Shown here: positions 26,377-35,511 of the stretch, piece after piece | How positions within the stretch are numbered: position 1 is the stretch's first letter | Layout of the letters: each line of letters begins with the position of its first letter | NCBI RefSeq assembly: GCF_005222955.1 | Contig: NZ_LWUA01000266.1 | Location: 1 to 64,000, forward strand | Reading direction: 5' to 3' | Source: Blastococcus sp. CCUG 61487 | GTDB lineage: Bacteria; Actinomycetota; Actinomycetes; Mycobacteriales; Geodermatophilaceae | Length of the DNA stretch: 64,000 nucleotides | Made by a program: the position numbers and the translations under genes | Notes under the pieces: model-generated | What the model saw: only the letters and a program-made list of their open reading frames with translations | Databases searched by the model: none | Told to the model about the DNA's origin: nothing

Positions 26377-27531
26377 ATGGATGCCGTCGTGAGCACCACC
26401 GATCCGGACCCGACCGTCGTCGCCGTCCACCCGCACGCCGACCTGTACGGCAGCGATCGCATGTTCCTGGAGAGCGTCGACACCCTCGCGCCCGGAGCGA
26501 CCGTCGTCCTGCCGAAGCGGGGCCCCCTCGTGGCGGAGATCGAGCGACGGAACCTCCCCCTGGAGGTCCGGCCCTTCCCCGTGCTCCGCAAGGTCGAGCT
26601 GCGCACCCCGTGGGCGGTGCTCCGTTTCCTCGTCCGGTTCGTCGGGTCGCTGCTCACCACCACCGCGTGGCTGCGGTCGCGCCGGACGTCGGTCCTCTAC
26701 GTCAGCACCGTCGCCGCGCCGCAATGGATCCTCGCCGGGCGCCTGAGCGGAGCGCGCGTGGTCTGCCACGTGCACGAGAGCGAGCCCCAGATGAGCCGGC
26801 TCACCAGCGCGGTCCTGCTCTCGCCCCTGCTGGCCGCCCACCTGGTGATCGCCAACAGCGAGGACTGCCGCGCCTGGATCACCGCGTCACTGGGTCGCCG
26901 CGCCGCGCGCCGCTGCCAGGTCATCTACAACGGCGTGCGCGAGCCGGCTCCGGACGCGGCCCCCGTCGAGGCGCGGTCCGGGGGCAGCGCGGAGATCGTG
27001 GTCGTCGGCCGGCTCTCGGAGCGCAAGGGGCAGGACGTCGCCATCGCCGCCACCGCGCTGGTGCGGGAGGCCGGCTTCGACGTCCGGCTGACGCTGGTCG
27101 GCGACGGCTACCCGGGCTACGAGGACTACGTCGACGGCCTCCGGACGCTGACCGGCACCGCCGGGGTCGCCGACGTGACCGAGTTCGCCGGGTTCCAGGA
27201 CCCGGCCGGGTACGTCGCGGCCGCGGACGTCGTCCTGGTGCCTTCGCGCATCGAGCCGTTCGGGCTGGTCGCGGTCGAGGCGCTCCTCCTCGGTCGCCCC
27301 GTCGTCGCCTCACGGGTCGGCGGGCTGCAGGAGATCATCGACGACGGCCGCACCGGTCTGCTCGTCGAACCGGACGACCCGCGGGCGCTGGCCGACGCGA
27401 TCATCGTGCTGCTGGCCGACCCCGGCGCCGCTCGCGCGCTCGGACGGGCGGGGCAGGCCGACGCACGCGCGCGCTTCTCGCTGGAGGCGTACGCCGCGAC
27501 TCTGTCGCAGGCGGTCCTGCAGCAGGCGTGA
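26377..27531 (+). CDS. GT4-family glycosyltransferase
   Basis: A 384-residue GT-B glycosyltransferase. The N-terminal acceptor half begins HPHADLYGSDRM; the C-terminal half has the family GT4 core: VVVGRLSERKGQDVA, the LVGDG strand, and the E-x7-E nucleotide-sugar motif in PSRIEPFGLVAVEALLLGRP. It likely adds an internal sugar of the surface polymer. The ATG at 26377 has GAGG too close (2 bases), so the GTG at 26389, with better spacing, is a real alternative. It follows the terminator at 26308-26352, so it starts a new transcript. Confidence 0.88.
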   Translation: MDAVVSTTDPDPTVVAVHPHADLYGSDRMFLESVDTLAPGATVVLPKRGPLVAEIERRNLPLEVRPFPVLRKVELRTPWAVLRFLVRFVGSLLTTTAWLRSRRTSVLYVSTVAAPQWILAGRLSGARVVCHVHESEPQMSRLTSAVLLSPLLAAHLVIANSEDCRAWITASLGRRAARRCQVIYNGVREPAPDAAPVEARSGGSAEIVVVGRLSERKGQDVAIAATALVREAGFDVRLTLVGDGYPGYEDYVDGLRTLTGTAGVADVTEFAGFQDPAGYVAAADVVLVPSRIEPFGLVAVEALLLGRPVVASRVGGLQEIIDDGRTGLLVEPDDPRALADAIIVLLADPGAARALGRAGQADARARFSLEAYAATLSQAVLQQA

Positions 27532-27656
27532 GCACCCCCGGGACGTCGAGGAGTCATCCCGACGCGCGTGTCGCGTCGCCGCCCGGACGGAGTCGGTACA
27601 CCTACCATCCCGAGCGGCGCGGTCCCGCGTCACCGGTGGGCAGCCAAGGAGGCGCC

Positions 27657-28913
27657 ATGCAGACCACGGCTGCCCCGCGGGTGGGACTGGCCTGCCTCCT
27701 CCTGGTCGTCAGCACCGTCGCCTGGCGCCGGGGCGACGTGTTCGAGGGCTCGCTGGACCCCGTGGTCGTGGGCAAGGCGCTGTGCAGCGTCGTCGCACTG
27801 CTGCTCGCCCTGTTCGCCGCGCCGCGCGGGGCTGCCCGATACCGGCTCGGCACCGGCTCGCTGTGGTTCCTCGGGATCGTGCTGGTCGCCTCGCTGCTCG
27901 GTGCGCACGCGTACGGGACGTCGGTGCCCAGCATCGCGATCGCGGTGCGGGTCACCGTCCTGGCCGCGACCGTCGTGCTCCTGCTCCGAGCGGCGCCGGC
28001 GTTCCAGCTGCTGCGGGCGGTCGTGGCCTCGTGCGGCCTCGTGGCCGCGGTGGCGGCCCTGACCGGACTGCCCGACCTGGCCGGTGGCCGGATCGCCGGC
28101 GGGATCCCGCCCCTGCACCCCAACGGGCTCGCGCTCCTGGCCGGCGTCGTCGTCGTCTGGGCTGCCTGGCGGACGGTGCTGGGGGAGGCGCGGTGGCTCG
28201 ACGCGCTGCTCGGCGGCGGCTTCCTCGCGCTCATGTGGCTCACCGGGTCGCGCACCGGATTCCTGGTGCTCGTGCTCGCGGTGCTCGTCATGGTGCTGCA
28301 CATCCGACGGATCCGGGTGGGCCTCGTCGTGGGGGCGCTGGTCGCGGCGGCCGCCGGAGCCGTCACCGTGGTGACCACCGGAGCCGTCCGGGACTTCCTC
28401 ACCCGCGACGGGACGGGGACCGGCACGCTGGAGTCCCGCTTCGTGGCGTGGACAGCCGCGCAGTCGTGGGCCGAGTCGTGGTGGCAGTGGACGTTCGGCG
28501 GTGGGTTGTCGGTCAAGTACATCCCCGTCCCGAACCAGTGGTGGGACGAGCAGCTGCTGGACAGCAGCTGGGTCTCCGCGCTGGTCCAGACCGGGTTGCT
28601 CGGACTCGGGGTGACCATGGCGTGGGCCCTGTGGGCGCTGGTCGGCTCGGTGCGGGCGCCGCGGCCGCACCGCGTGCTGTTCCTCGGCCTGCTGACCTTC
28701 ATCCTCGGGCGCTCGCTGCTGGAGAGCGGGCTGGTCGAGGCGACGCCGGAGTTCCTGCTCTTCCTGGCCGTCGCCCTGCTGGCCGAAGGCGGGTCCCGGG
28801 CCAGGCTGCGGGCCGAGGCCGACCTGCCGGCCACGCTTCCCCCGAACGTGGACGAGCCGGGCGCGGCCCGAGCGCTGGTGCTCGCTCCGGCCGGCCCTCC
28901 CAGCGCTGGCTAG
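27657..28913 (+). CDS. O-antigen ligase / Wzy-like polymerase
   Basis: A 418-residue membrane protein with about 10-12 helices and one large extracytoplasmic loop (about residues 255-305, containing several Trp) between the later helices, the layout of Wzy_C/O-antigen ligase proteins. The SRTGFL segment just before that region fits the family. AAGGAGG at 27646-27652 gives a strong ribosome site for the ATG at 27657. In this locus it is the natural candidate to polymerise or ligate the flipped repeat units. The last four bases (CTAG) are shared with the stop of the convergent Wzz-like gene. Confidence 0.85.
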   Translation: MQTTAAPRVGLACLLLVVSTVAWRRGDVFEGSLDPVVVGKALCSVVALLLALFAAPRGAARYRLGTGSLWFLGIVLVASLLGAHAYGTSVPSIAIAVRVTVLAATVVLLLRAAPAFQLLRAVVASCGLVAAVAALTGLPDLAGGRIAGGIPPLHPNGLALLAGVVVVWAAWRTVLGEARWLDALLGGGFLALMWLTGSRTGFLVLVLAVLVMVLHIRRIRVGLVVGALVAAAAGAVTVVTTGAVRDFLTRDGTGTGTLESRFVAWTAAQSWAESWWQWTFGGGLSVKYIPVPNQWWDEQLLDSSWVSALVQTGLLGLGVTMAWALWALVGSVRAPRPHRVLFLGLLTFILGRSLLESGLVEATPEFLLFLAVALLAEGGSRARLRAEADLPATLPPNVDEPGAARALVLAPAGPPSAG

Positions 28914-30163
28914 TCGCGCGGAGGCTGCACCGCGCCGGTGGGCCGACCGCTGGGCACCAGGCTGGACTCGGCCGGGTCGGCCGATCCGGGGAACGGCGTC
29001 CCGCCCTTCGCCGGCAGGTCCAGGGTCGTCGAGGGCCCGAACCTGTCCGCCCGCGAGCGGATCGAACGCCCCGTCGCCAGGTCGACGCCGCGACCCCGCA
29101 CCAGGAGCACGGCCAGGGGCTCCACACCCGCGGCGGTCGCCATGGTGTGCAGCTCCTGCAGCTCGCCGACCGTCGAGCGGCCGAGCTCGACGACGACGAC
29201 CACCGCGTCGTAGTTCTGCATCAGCTGCCGCCACTCGCGCAGCGCCACCGGACGGCGGCCCGTCGCCAGCTGCACCCGCGGCTGGTTGGCGGTCGGCAGC
29301 CGTTCCGCGACGGTGGCCCGCACGACGCCGGCCGAGACACCGCGGGTGGCGAGCACGTCGGCGATCTGGCGCAGCAGCCGGCGCGGAGCCGTGGACCGGT
29401 CCACCGAGGAGGAGAGGGCGAAGACCCGCACCGGTGCGGCCTCGGCGCGCAGCTCCAGCGGACCAGCGAGCCGTGCCGCGGGGTTGTCGGTCGCGGAGCG
29501 CCGCGTCGCCCGGGCGGCCGAGGCGTAGATCTCCAGCTGGTCGCCCCAGATCTCGCGCACCTCGGTCTCGCTGCTCACCACGGTGCCCAGCCGGCTGCGC
29601 ACGATGGCCAGCGCCAGCCCGAGCAGCAGGCCGACGACCAGGCCGAGGGGCAGCAGCAGTCCGGCGTCCGGGGAGGCCGGGCTGCTCGGGACGATCGCCG
29701 GGTCGGTGACGGTCAGCGCCACCGGGGACCGGCCGTCGACCGGGGCCTCGAGGGTCTCCACGGTCTCGCTGAAGGTCTCGGCCACCGCGTTGGCGATGCG
29801 GGCCGCCTCCTCCGGCGACGAGGACGTCGCCGACACGAGGATCTGCGAGGTCTCCGCCGGGTTGACCGCGGTGACCAGCAGGCGGAGCTCCTCGAACGAC
29901 TCCTCGAGCTCGAGCTCCTCGATCACCGGGCCGAGCACCGACCGGCTCTGCGCGATGTCGGGGTAGCTGCCCACGCGCTGGTTGATGAACTGAGCGCCGT
30001 TGGGACCGTCGATGGTGCTGGCGACGAACACCTGCGCGCCGGCCCGGTAGGTCTCGGCCGACAGTTGCACGACGGCGAACGCCGCCAGCAGACCGAGCGC
30101 CGTGAGCGCGACCCAGGTGCGCCAGTACTGGCGCAGCGCCGAGAGGTAGTCCCGCAGTTCCAT
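28910..30163 (-). CDS. Wzz-like chain-length protein with degenerate kinase-like domain
   Basis: A 417-residue polysaccharide co-polymerase. A helix at about residues 15-36, a Wzz-type periplasmic coiled domain, and a second helix at about 167-188 are clear. The cytoplasmic C-terminus (240-370) follows the order of a CpsD/BY-kinase fold: a strand and loop at 246-262 where Walker A should be, reading SSSVDRSTAP with no GKS/GKT, and a strand NYDAVVVVVE at 317-326 where Walker B should be but without its Asp. No tyrosine-rich tail. So it probably keeps a structural role without kinase activity. It is the only minus-strand gene in the locus. Confidence 0.85.
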   Translation of the reverse strand: MELRDYLSALRQYWRTWVALTALGLLAAFAVVQLSAETYRAGAQVFVASTIDGPNGAQFINQRVGSYPDIAQSRSVLGPVIEELELEESFEELRLLVTAVNPAETSQILVSATSSSPEEAARIANAVAETFSETVETLEAPVDGRSPVALTVTDPAIVPSSPASPDAGLLLPLGLVVGLLLGLALAIVRSRLGTVVSSETEVREIWGDQLEIYASAARATRRSATDNPAARLAGPLELRAEAAPVRVFALSSSVDRSTAPRRLLRQIADVLATRGVSAGVVRATVAERLPTANQPRVQLATGRRPVALREWRQLMQNYDAVVVVVELGRSTVGELQELHTMATAAGVEPLAVLLVRGRGVDLATGRSIRSRADRFGPSTTLDLPAKGGTPFPGSADPAESSLVPSGRPTGAVQPPRD

Positions 30164-30349
30164 CGGTCCAGGCTAGGTGCGGTGAGGCCCCCGGAAGGGC
30201 CGTCCGACCGGGCGCATCACCCGATGGGGAGGGGCCACGGCGGCGCGCTGACCTGCCCCGATCCGGTGAACCCGGGCCGCCGGGGGGTGACACCCGGTGG
30301 TCGCGCTGGTGGACTCGACGGGCTTCTTCTACATCTCGGGGGATACGAC

Positions 30350-30809
30350 GTGCCAGTGATCGGATACGCACCAGGTGCCTACGACCTGTTCCACGTCGGG
30401 CACCTGAACATCCTCAGGCACGCCTCGGAGCACTGCGACCACCTCATCGCGGGTGTCGTCTCCGACGAGGTCCTCGAGCTGACCAAGGGTCGTGCCCCGG
30501 TGATCCCGCTCGCCGAGCGCATGGAGATCGTGGCCAGCCTGCGGTTCGTCGACGCCGTCCACGCCGAGGTGGTCCCCGACAAGCTCGAGACCTGGCGCGA
30601 GGTCGGCTTCGACGTGCTGTTCAAGGGCGACGACTGGCGGGGCACCCCCCCGCGGGGAGAAGCTCGAGCGCGACTTCGCCCAGGTGGGCGTCCGCGTGCA
30701 CTACTTCCCGTACACGATGCACACCTCGAGCACGGTCCTGCGCAAGGCGCTGGCGGCCATCGACGCCGAGGAGCCGGTGGGCCGGGTGGCCCGCGCGCTC
30801 ACCTCCTAG
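30350..30809 (+). pseudogene. TagD-like glycerol-3-phosphate cytidylyltransferase, frameshifted at a C7 run
   Basis: Family members couple an alcohol phosphate to CMP from CTP. The frame from GTG 30350 has GAYDLFHVGHLN (the HxGH nucleotide-binding motif), the ERMEIVASLRFVD block and FKGDDWRGT. It then breaks at seven Cs (30645-30651). With six Cs the protein reads on through GEKLERDFAQVGV and the STxxLRK-type motif TSSTVLRKAL to a TAG at 30807-30809, 152 residues, the normal length. As written, the shifted frame runs into mfd. Either a recent mutation, a switchable homopolymer or a sequencing error. It is the partner expected for the CDP-alcohol transferase at 16806. Confidence 0.85.
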
Positions 30810-30837
30810 GACTGCGGCGGGCGGCGCCGGGCGGGTC

Positions 30838-30843
30838 TAACCT
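30838..30843 (+). promoter_or_regulatory. -10-like hexamer before mfd
   Basis: TAACCT fits TANNNT; transcription would start near 30850 and leave a leader of about 60 bases. No -35 match was found. Confidence 0.35.
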
Positions 30844-30909
30844 GGGCCCTCGGCCCCTGTCGTCCGTCCCGGGCAGGCGCGGCCTCCCTACCTGCAGGAG
30901 AAGAACAGC

Positions 30910-33900
30910 GTGACCTTGCGCGGCGTGCTCGACGTCGTCCTCAGCGACCCCGGCATGGCCCGCGTCGTGTCCTCGGCCGGTCAGGCCGAGCTGGCCGTCA
31001 CCGCACCGCCGCCGGTCCAGCCCCTCGTCGCCGCCGCCCTGGCCGCGCGGCCGGAGCAGGGTGCCGGCGTGCCGGTCCTGCTGGTCACCGCCGGGGAGCG
31101 GGATGCCGACGTCACCACCGACCTGCTGCGCTGCTTTCTCCCCGAGCACCGGGTCGAGACCTTCCCCGCGTGGGAGACGCTGCCGCACGAGCGGCTCAGC
31201 CCCCGCGCCGACACGGTGGGCCGCCGGCTGGCCGTGCTGCGCGACCTTGCCCACCCCGGCGTGAACGGCACGGTCGACGTCCTCGTGGCACCCGTGCGCA
31301 GCCTGCTGCAGCCACTGGCCCCCGGGCTCGGCGAGCTCACCCCCGTGGAGCTGAAGCCGGGCGACGCCGCCGACCTCGACGACGTCGCCCAGGCGCTGTC
31401 CGACGCCGCCTACACCCGCGTCGAGCTCGTGGAGAAGCGCGGCGAGTTCGCCGTCCGCGGCGGTCTGCTCGACGTCTTCCCCCCGACCGAGCCGCACCCG
31501 GTGCGGGTCGAGTTCTGGGGCGACGAGGTCGACGAGCTGCGCTACTTCTCCGCCGCGGACCAGCGCTCGCTCGACGAGCGGCCGGACCGGTTGTGGGCGC
31601 CGCCGTGCCGCGAGCTGCTGCTCACCGACGAGGTCCGCGCCCGGGCAGCGCAGCTCGCGGTCGAGCACCCCGGCCTGCTGGAGATCGCCGGCAAGCTGGC
31701 CGAGGGCATCGCCGTCGAGGGGATGGAGTCGCTGACCCCGGTGCTGGTGCCGGGAGATCTGCAGCTGCTCACCGACCTCGTGCCGGCGGGCACCCACGTC
31801 GTCGTCTGCGACCCCGAGCGGGTGCGCAGCCGCTCGGCGGACCTGGTGCGCACCGCCGAGGAGTTCCTGGCGGCGTCGTGGGCGACGGCGGCGGAGGCCG
31901 GCGAGGCCCCTCTGGACCTCGGGGCCTCGGCGTTCCGGCAGCTGGCCGACGTCGAGTCCGCCGCCCGCTCCCGCGGGCTGCCGTGGTGGACGACGGGGTC
32001 GTTCACGGTCACCGCTGACGACACCGGCGACGACGGCGTCATCAACCTCGACGCGACCGTCGTCGACCGCTTCGCCGGCGACGTCGGCACGGCGATCGAG
32101 CAGCAGCGCGCCTGGCACCGCGAGGGCTGGCGCGTCGTGGTGACCTTCGCCGGCCCAGGACCGGCGCAGCGGGCGGCCGACCAGTTCGCGGAGGCCGACC
32201 TCGGTGTCCGGCTGGTGCCCGACCTCGCCACCGCGCCCGACGGCGGGGTCACCCACGTCACCCAGGGCAACCTCGAGGCCGGGTTCGCCTTCCCCGGGAT
32301 CGGCCTCGCGCTGCTCACCGAGCACGACCTCACCGGCCAGCGCGGCACCTCGATGCGCGACGCGGTGAAGATGCCCGCGCGCCGCCGCAACGCCGTCGAC
32401 CTCGTGCAGCTGCAGCCCGGCGATCTCGTCGTCCACGAGCAGCACGGCATCGGCCGCTACATCGAGATGATCAGCCGCACCGTCAACGGCGGGCAGCGCG
32501 ATTACCTGATCGTCGAGTACGCCCCCTCGCGCCGGAACCAGCCGCCGGACCGGCTGTTCGTCCCCACGGACTCCCTCGACCAGCTCACCCGCTACGTCGG
32601 CGGCGAGGCGCCGGCGCTGTCGAAGCTCGGCGGCGCGGACTGGAAGAACACCAAGAGCAAGGCGCGCAAGGCGGTCAAGCAGATCGCCGGCGAGCTCATC
32701 CGGCTCTACTCCGCGCGCATGGCCACCCAGGGCCACGCCTTCGGCCCCGACACCGTCTGGCAGCGCGAGCTCGAGGACGCGTTCCCGTTCCAGGAGACCC
32801 CCGACCAGCTCGCCGCCATCGACGAGGTCAAGGCGGACATGGAGCAGACCGTGCCCATGGACCGGGTCATCAGCGGCGACGTGGGCTACGGCAAGACCGA
32901 GATCGCGATCCGCGCGGCGTTCAAGGCGGTGCAGGACGGCAAGCAGGTCGCCGTCCTCGTGCCCACGACGCTGCTGGCCAACCAGCACTTCAAGACCTTC
33001 TCCGAGCGGGTCGCGCAGTTCCCGGTGAAGGTCGCCGTGCTCTCCCGGTTCCAGTCCGACGCCGAGACCCGGCAGATCCTGGCCGAGCTCGCCGCCGGTG
33101 AGATCGACATCCTGGTCGGCACCCACCGGCTGCTGCAGCCCACCACCCGGTGGAAGGACCTCGGGCTGGTGATCGTCGACGAGGAACAGCGCTTCGGCGT
33201 CGAGCACAAGGAGTACCTCAAGACGGTGCGGACGTCGGTCGACGTGCTGTCGATGTCGGCGACCCCGATCCCGCGCACGCTGGAGATGTCGCTGACCGGC
33301 ATCCGCGAGATGTCGACGATCCTCACCCCGCCCGAGGAGCGGCACCCGGTGCTCACCTACGTGGGCGCGTGGAACGACAAGCAGATGGCCGCCGCGATCC
33401 GCCGCGAGCTGCTGCGCGACGGTCAGGTGTTCGTGATCCACAACCGGGTGCAGTCGATCGACAAGGCGGCCGCGAAGATCCGCCAGCTGGTGCCCGAGGC
33501 GCGCGTGGCCGTCGGCCACGGGCAGATGAACGAGCACGAGCTCGAGCGGATCATGGTCGGCTTCTGGGAGAAGGAGTACGACGTCCTGGTCGCGACGACG
33601 ATCGTCGAGTCCGGCCTGGACATCCCCAACGCCAACACCCTGATCGTCGACCGGGCCGACACGTTCGGCCTCTCCCAGCTGCACCAGATCCGCGGCCGGG
33701 TCGGCCGGGGCCGCGAGCGGGCCTACGCGTACTTCACCTACGACCCGACGCGCACGCTCACCGAGACCTCGGTCGACCGGCTGACCACGATCGCCAACAA
33801 CACCGACCTCGGCGCCGGCATGGCCGTGGCGATGAAGGACCTGGAGATCCGCGGCTCGGGCAACCTGCTCGGTGGCGAGCAGTCCGGGCACATCGCGGGG

Positions 33901-34464
33901 GTCGGGTTCGACCTGTACGTGCGGCTGGTCGGCGAGGCGGTCGCCGACTACCGGGCGCAGGTCACCGGCGAGGAGGCGCCGGCCGAGCCGGTGGAGGTCC
34001 GGGTCGACCTGCCGGTCGACGCGCACCTGCCGCACGACTACGTGCCCGGCGAGCGGCTGCGCATGGAGGCCTACCGCAAGGTGGCCTCGATCTCCGACGA
34101 GGAGCAGGCGCAGGCGGTGCTCGACGAGCTCACCGACAGGTACGGCGCCCCGCCGGCGCCGGTGCTCAACCTGCTCGCCGTCGCCCGGTTCCGGGTGGCG
34201 ATGCGGGCGCTGGGCATCACCGAGGTGTCGCTGCAGGGCCGGGCCATCCGGATCAGCCCGGTCGTGCTGCCGGAGTCCAAGCAGATGCGGCTGGCGCGGC
34301 TGGCCGAGGGCGCCTCCTACAAGGCGGCCCTGGAGACCATCGCGCTGAAGATGCCGGTCGGCCCCGACCGGCGGACCCCGCTCCGCGACGTCGCGCTGCT
34401 GGAGAACCTGCACGCGACGCTGACCGCCGTGCTGGACCAACCGCAGGCGGTTGCCGCGTCCTAG
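30910..34464 (+). CDS. mfd: Transcription-repair coupling factor Mfd
   Basis: Pushes RNA polymerase off DNA lesions and recruits UvrA. At 1184 residues it is full length: UvrB-like N-terminal domains (LPHERLSPRADTVGRR), the RNA-polymerase-interacting CarD-like domain with LVVHEQHGIGRY near residue 510, a RecG-like motor with Walker A GDVGYGKTE near 656-664 and the DEEQ box (VDEEQRFG, about 757-764), and the RGRVGRGRERAYAY translocation motif. GGAGAAG lies upstream of the GTG at 30910. It restarts the conserved block mfd-lipoprotein-mazG-eno after the polysaccharide locus. Confidence 0.97.
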   Translation: MTLRGVLDVVLSDPGMARVVSSAGQAELAVTAPPPVQPLVAAALAARPEQGAGVPVLLVTAGERDADVTTDLLRCFLPEHRVETFPAWETLPHERLSPRADTVGRRLAVLRDLAHPGVNGTVDVLVAPVRSLLQPLAPGLGELTPVELKPGDAADLDDVAQALSDAAYTRVELVEKRGEFAVRGGLLDVFPPTEPHPVRVEFWGDEVDELRYFSAADQRSLDERPDRLWAPPCRELLLTDEVRARAAQLAVEHPGLLEIAGKLAEGIAVEGMESLTPVLVPGDLQLLTDLVPAGTHVVVCDPERVRSRSADLVRTAEEFLAASWATAAEAGEAPLDLGASAFRQLADVESAARSRGLPWWTTGSFTVTADDTGDDGVINLDATVVDRFAGDVGTAIEQQRAWHREGWRVVVTFAGPGPAQRAADQFAEADLGVRLVPDLATAPDGGVTHVTQGNLEAGFAFPGIGLALLTEHDLTGQRGTSMRDAVKMPARRRNAVDLVQLQPGDLVVHEQHGIGRYIEMISRTVNGGQRDYLIVEYAPSRRNQPPDRLFVPTDSLDQLTRYVGGEAPALSKLGGADWKNTKSKARKAVKQIAGELIRLYSARMATQGHAFGPDTVWQRELEDAFPFQETPDQLAAIDEVKADMEQTVPMDRVISGDVGYGKTEIAIRAAFKAVQDGKQVAVLVPTTLLANQHFKTFSERVAQFPVKVAVLSRFQSDAETRQILAELAAGEIDILVGTHRLLQPTTRWKDLGLVIVDEEQRFGVEHKEYLKTVRTSVDVLSMSATPIPRTLEMSLTGIREMSTILTPPEERHPVLTYVGAWNDKQMAAAIRRELLRDGQVFVIHNRVQSIDKAAAKIRQLVPEARVAVGHGQMNEHELERIMVGFWEKEYDVLVATTIVESGLDIPNANTLIVDRADTFGLSQLHQIRGRVGRGRERAYAYFTYDPTRTLTETSVDRLTTIANNTDLGAGMAVAMKDLEIRGSGNLLGGEQSGHIAGVGFDLYVRLVGEAVADYRAQVTGEEAPAEPVEVRVDLPVDAHLPHDYVPGERLRMEAYRKVASISDEEQAQAVLDELTDRYGAPPAPVLNLLAVARFRVAMRALGITEVSLQGRAIRISPVVLPESKQMRLARLAEGASYKAALETIALKMPVGPDRRTPLRDVALLENLHATLTAVLDQPQAVAAS

Positions 34465-34499
34465 GGCGCCCGCCCAGCCGGGTGTGACAGTCTCCGGGC

Positions 34500-35507
34500 G
34501 TGCTTCTGCCTCGCGTACCCCGGGCGCTGGCCGCCGGGTCGTTCCTCGTCCTGAGCCTCGCCGCGCTGGCGGGGTGCCGCACCTCGCCGGACGTCGCCGC
34601 GTACGTGGGCGACGAGGAGGTGACGGTCGCCGAGCTGGAGCGCGAGCTCGACGAGCGCCTCGCCGAGGACGACCTCGCCGAGGCCGTCTCCGGCCGCGAG
34701 GTCGACTACACCCGGTGGGTGCTCGGCCAGCTGGTGCAGCGGGAGGTCTACGCCGAGGTGGCGGACCGGTACGACGTCGAGGTCAGCGACGCCCGGGTCC
34801 GCGCGCGCATCGACGAGCTCGTCGGCGGCACCGACCCGGAGCGGGTCTACGCGAGCTACGTCCGGCAGGGGGTCACGCGGTCGGACATCTTCGAGGACGT
34901 CCGCCAGCAGCTCGTCCGGGAGGAGGTCGCCCGGGCCGCCGGCGGGAGCGCGCTGGACGAGGAGGCGCTGCGCGCCCGGTACGCCGAGGTCCGCGACGAC
35001 CTCGCCCAGGTCGAGTTCGGCGTCATCACCGTCCCGGACCAGGCCACGGCGGACGCCGTGCTCGCCGAGGTCACCGCCGACCCGGCGGCCTATCCCGAGG
35101 TGGCGGCGCGCTACCCCGGAGCGACCACGCTGCCCGAGCTCACCCGCGGGTCGCCGGAGGAGGTCGTCGGGGTGCTCGCCGAGCAGTTCGCGGACGCCCC
35201 GGCGGGCTCCGGGTTCGTGACGGAGCTGGCGGGGGTCGACGGCGTCCTCGTGGGCTTCACCACGGGCGAGGTGGTCCCGACGTTCCAGGAGGTCCGGCCC
35301 GAGCTGGAGCAGCAGGCCGCGGCCGAGGCCGCGGAGGCCGGCGCCGCCCTGGTGGCCGACGTGCGGGAGGACATCGACATCACGGTGAACCCGCGCTACG
35401 GGGCGCTGGACGACGACGGCCGGCTCGGTCCCGCCGACGGCGGCGTGGTCGAGGTGCTGGAGCGGGAGGGCTCGCGCGCCGAGGGCCCGGGCGGTCGCGG
35501 AGACTGA
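34500..35507 (+). CDS. SurA-like lipoprotein (SurA_N domain)
   Basis: A 335-residue exported protein. The signal peptide ends in a lipobox, LAALAGC, so the mature protein is probably lipid-anchored at Cys26. The SurA N-terminal domain follows (VGDEEVTVAELERELDERL onward, about residues 35-165), then a second alpha/beta part (about 170-310) and an acidic, Gly-rich tail. A recognisable parvulin isomerase active site is not obvious, so a chaperone or scaffold role is more likely. Sits between mfd and mazG; a lipoprotein gene (lpqU) is in a similar place before eno in M. tuberculosis, from memory. Confidence 0.85.
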   Translation: MLLPRVPRALAAGSFLVLSLAALAGCRTSPDVAAYVGDEEVTVAELERELDERLAEDDLAEAVSGREVDYTRWVLGQLVQREVYAEVADRYDVEVSDARVRARIDELVGGTDPERVYASYVRQGVTRSDIFEDVRQQLVREEVARAAGGSALDEEALRARYAEVRDDLAQVEFGVITVPDQATADAVLAEVTADPAAYPEVAARYPGATTLPELTRGSPEEVVGVLAEQFADAPAGSGFVTELAGVDGVLVGFTTGEVVPTFQEVRPELEQQAAAEAAEAGAALVADVREDIDITVNPRYGALDDDGRLGPADGGVVEVLEREGSRAEGPGGRGD

Positions 35508-35511
35508 GGTC

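Noticed and set aside
27782-30913. A 1043-codon plus-strand open frame spanning the Wzy and Wzz genes
   Set aside because: Low-complexity Arg/Gly/Ala translation; only its last part (from 30350) has real cytidylyltransferase motifs, which is reported separately.
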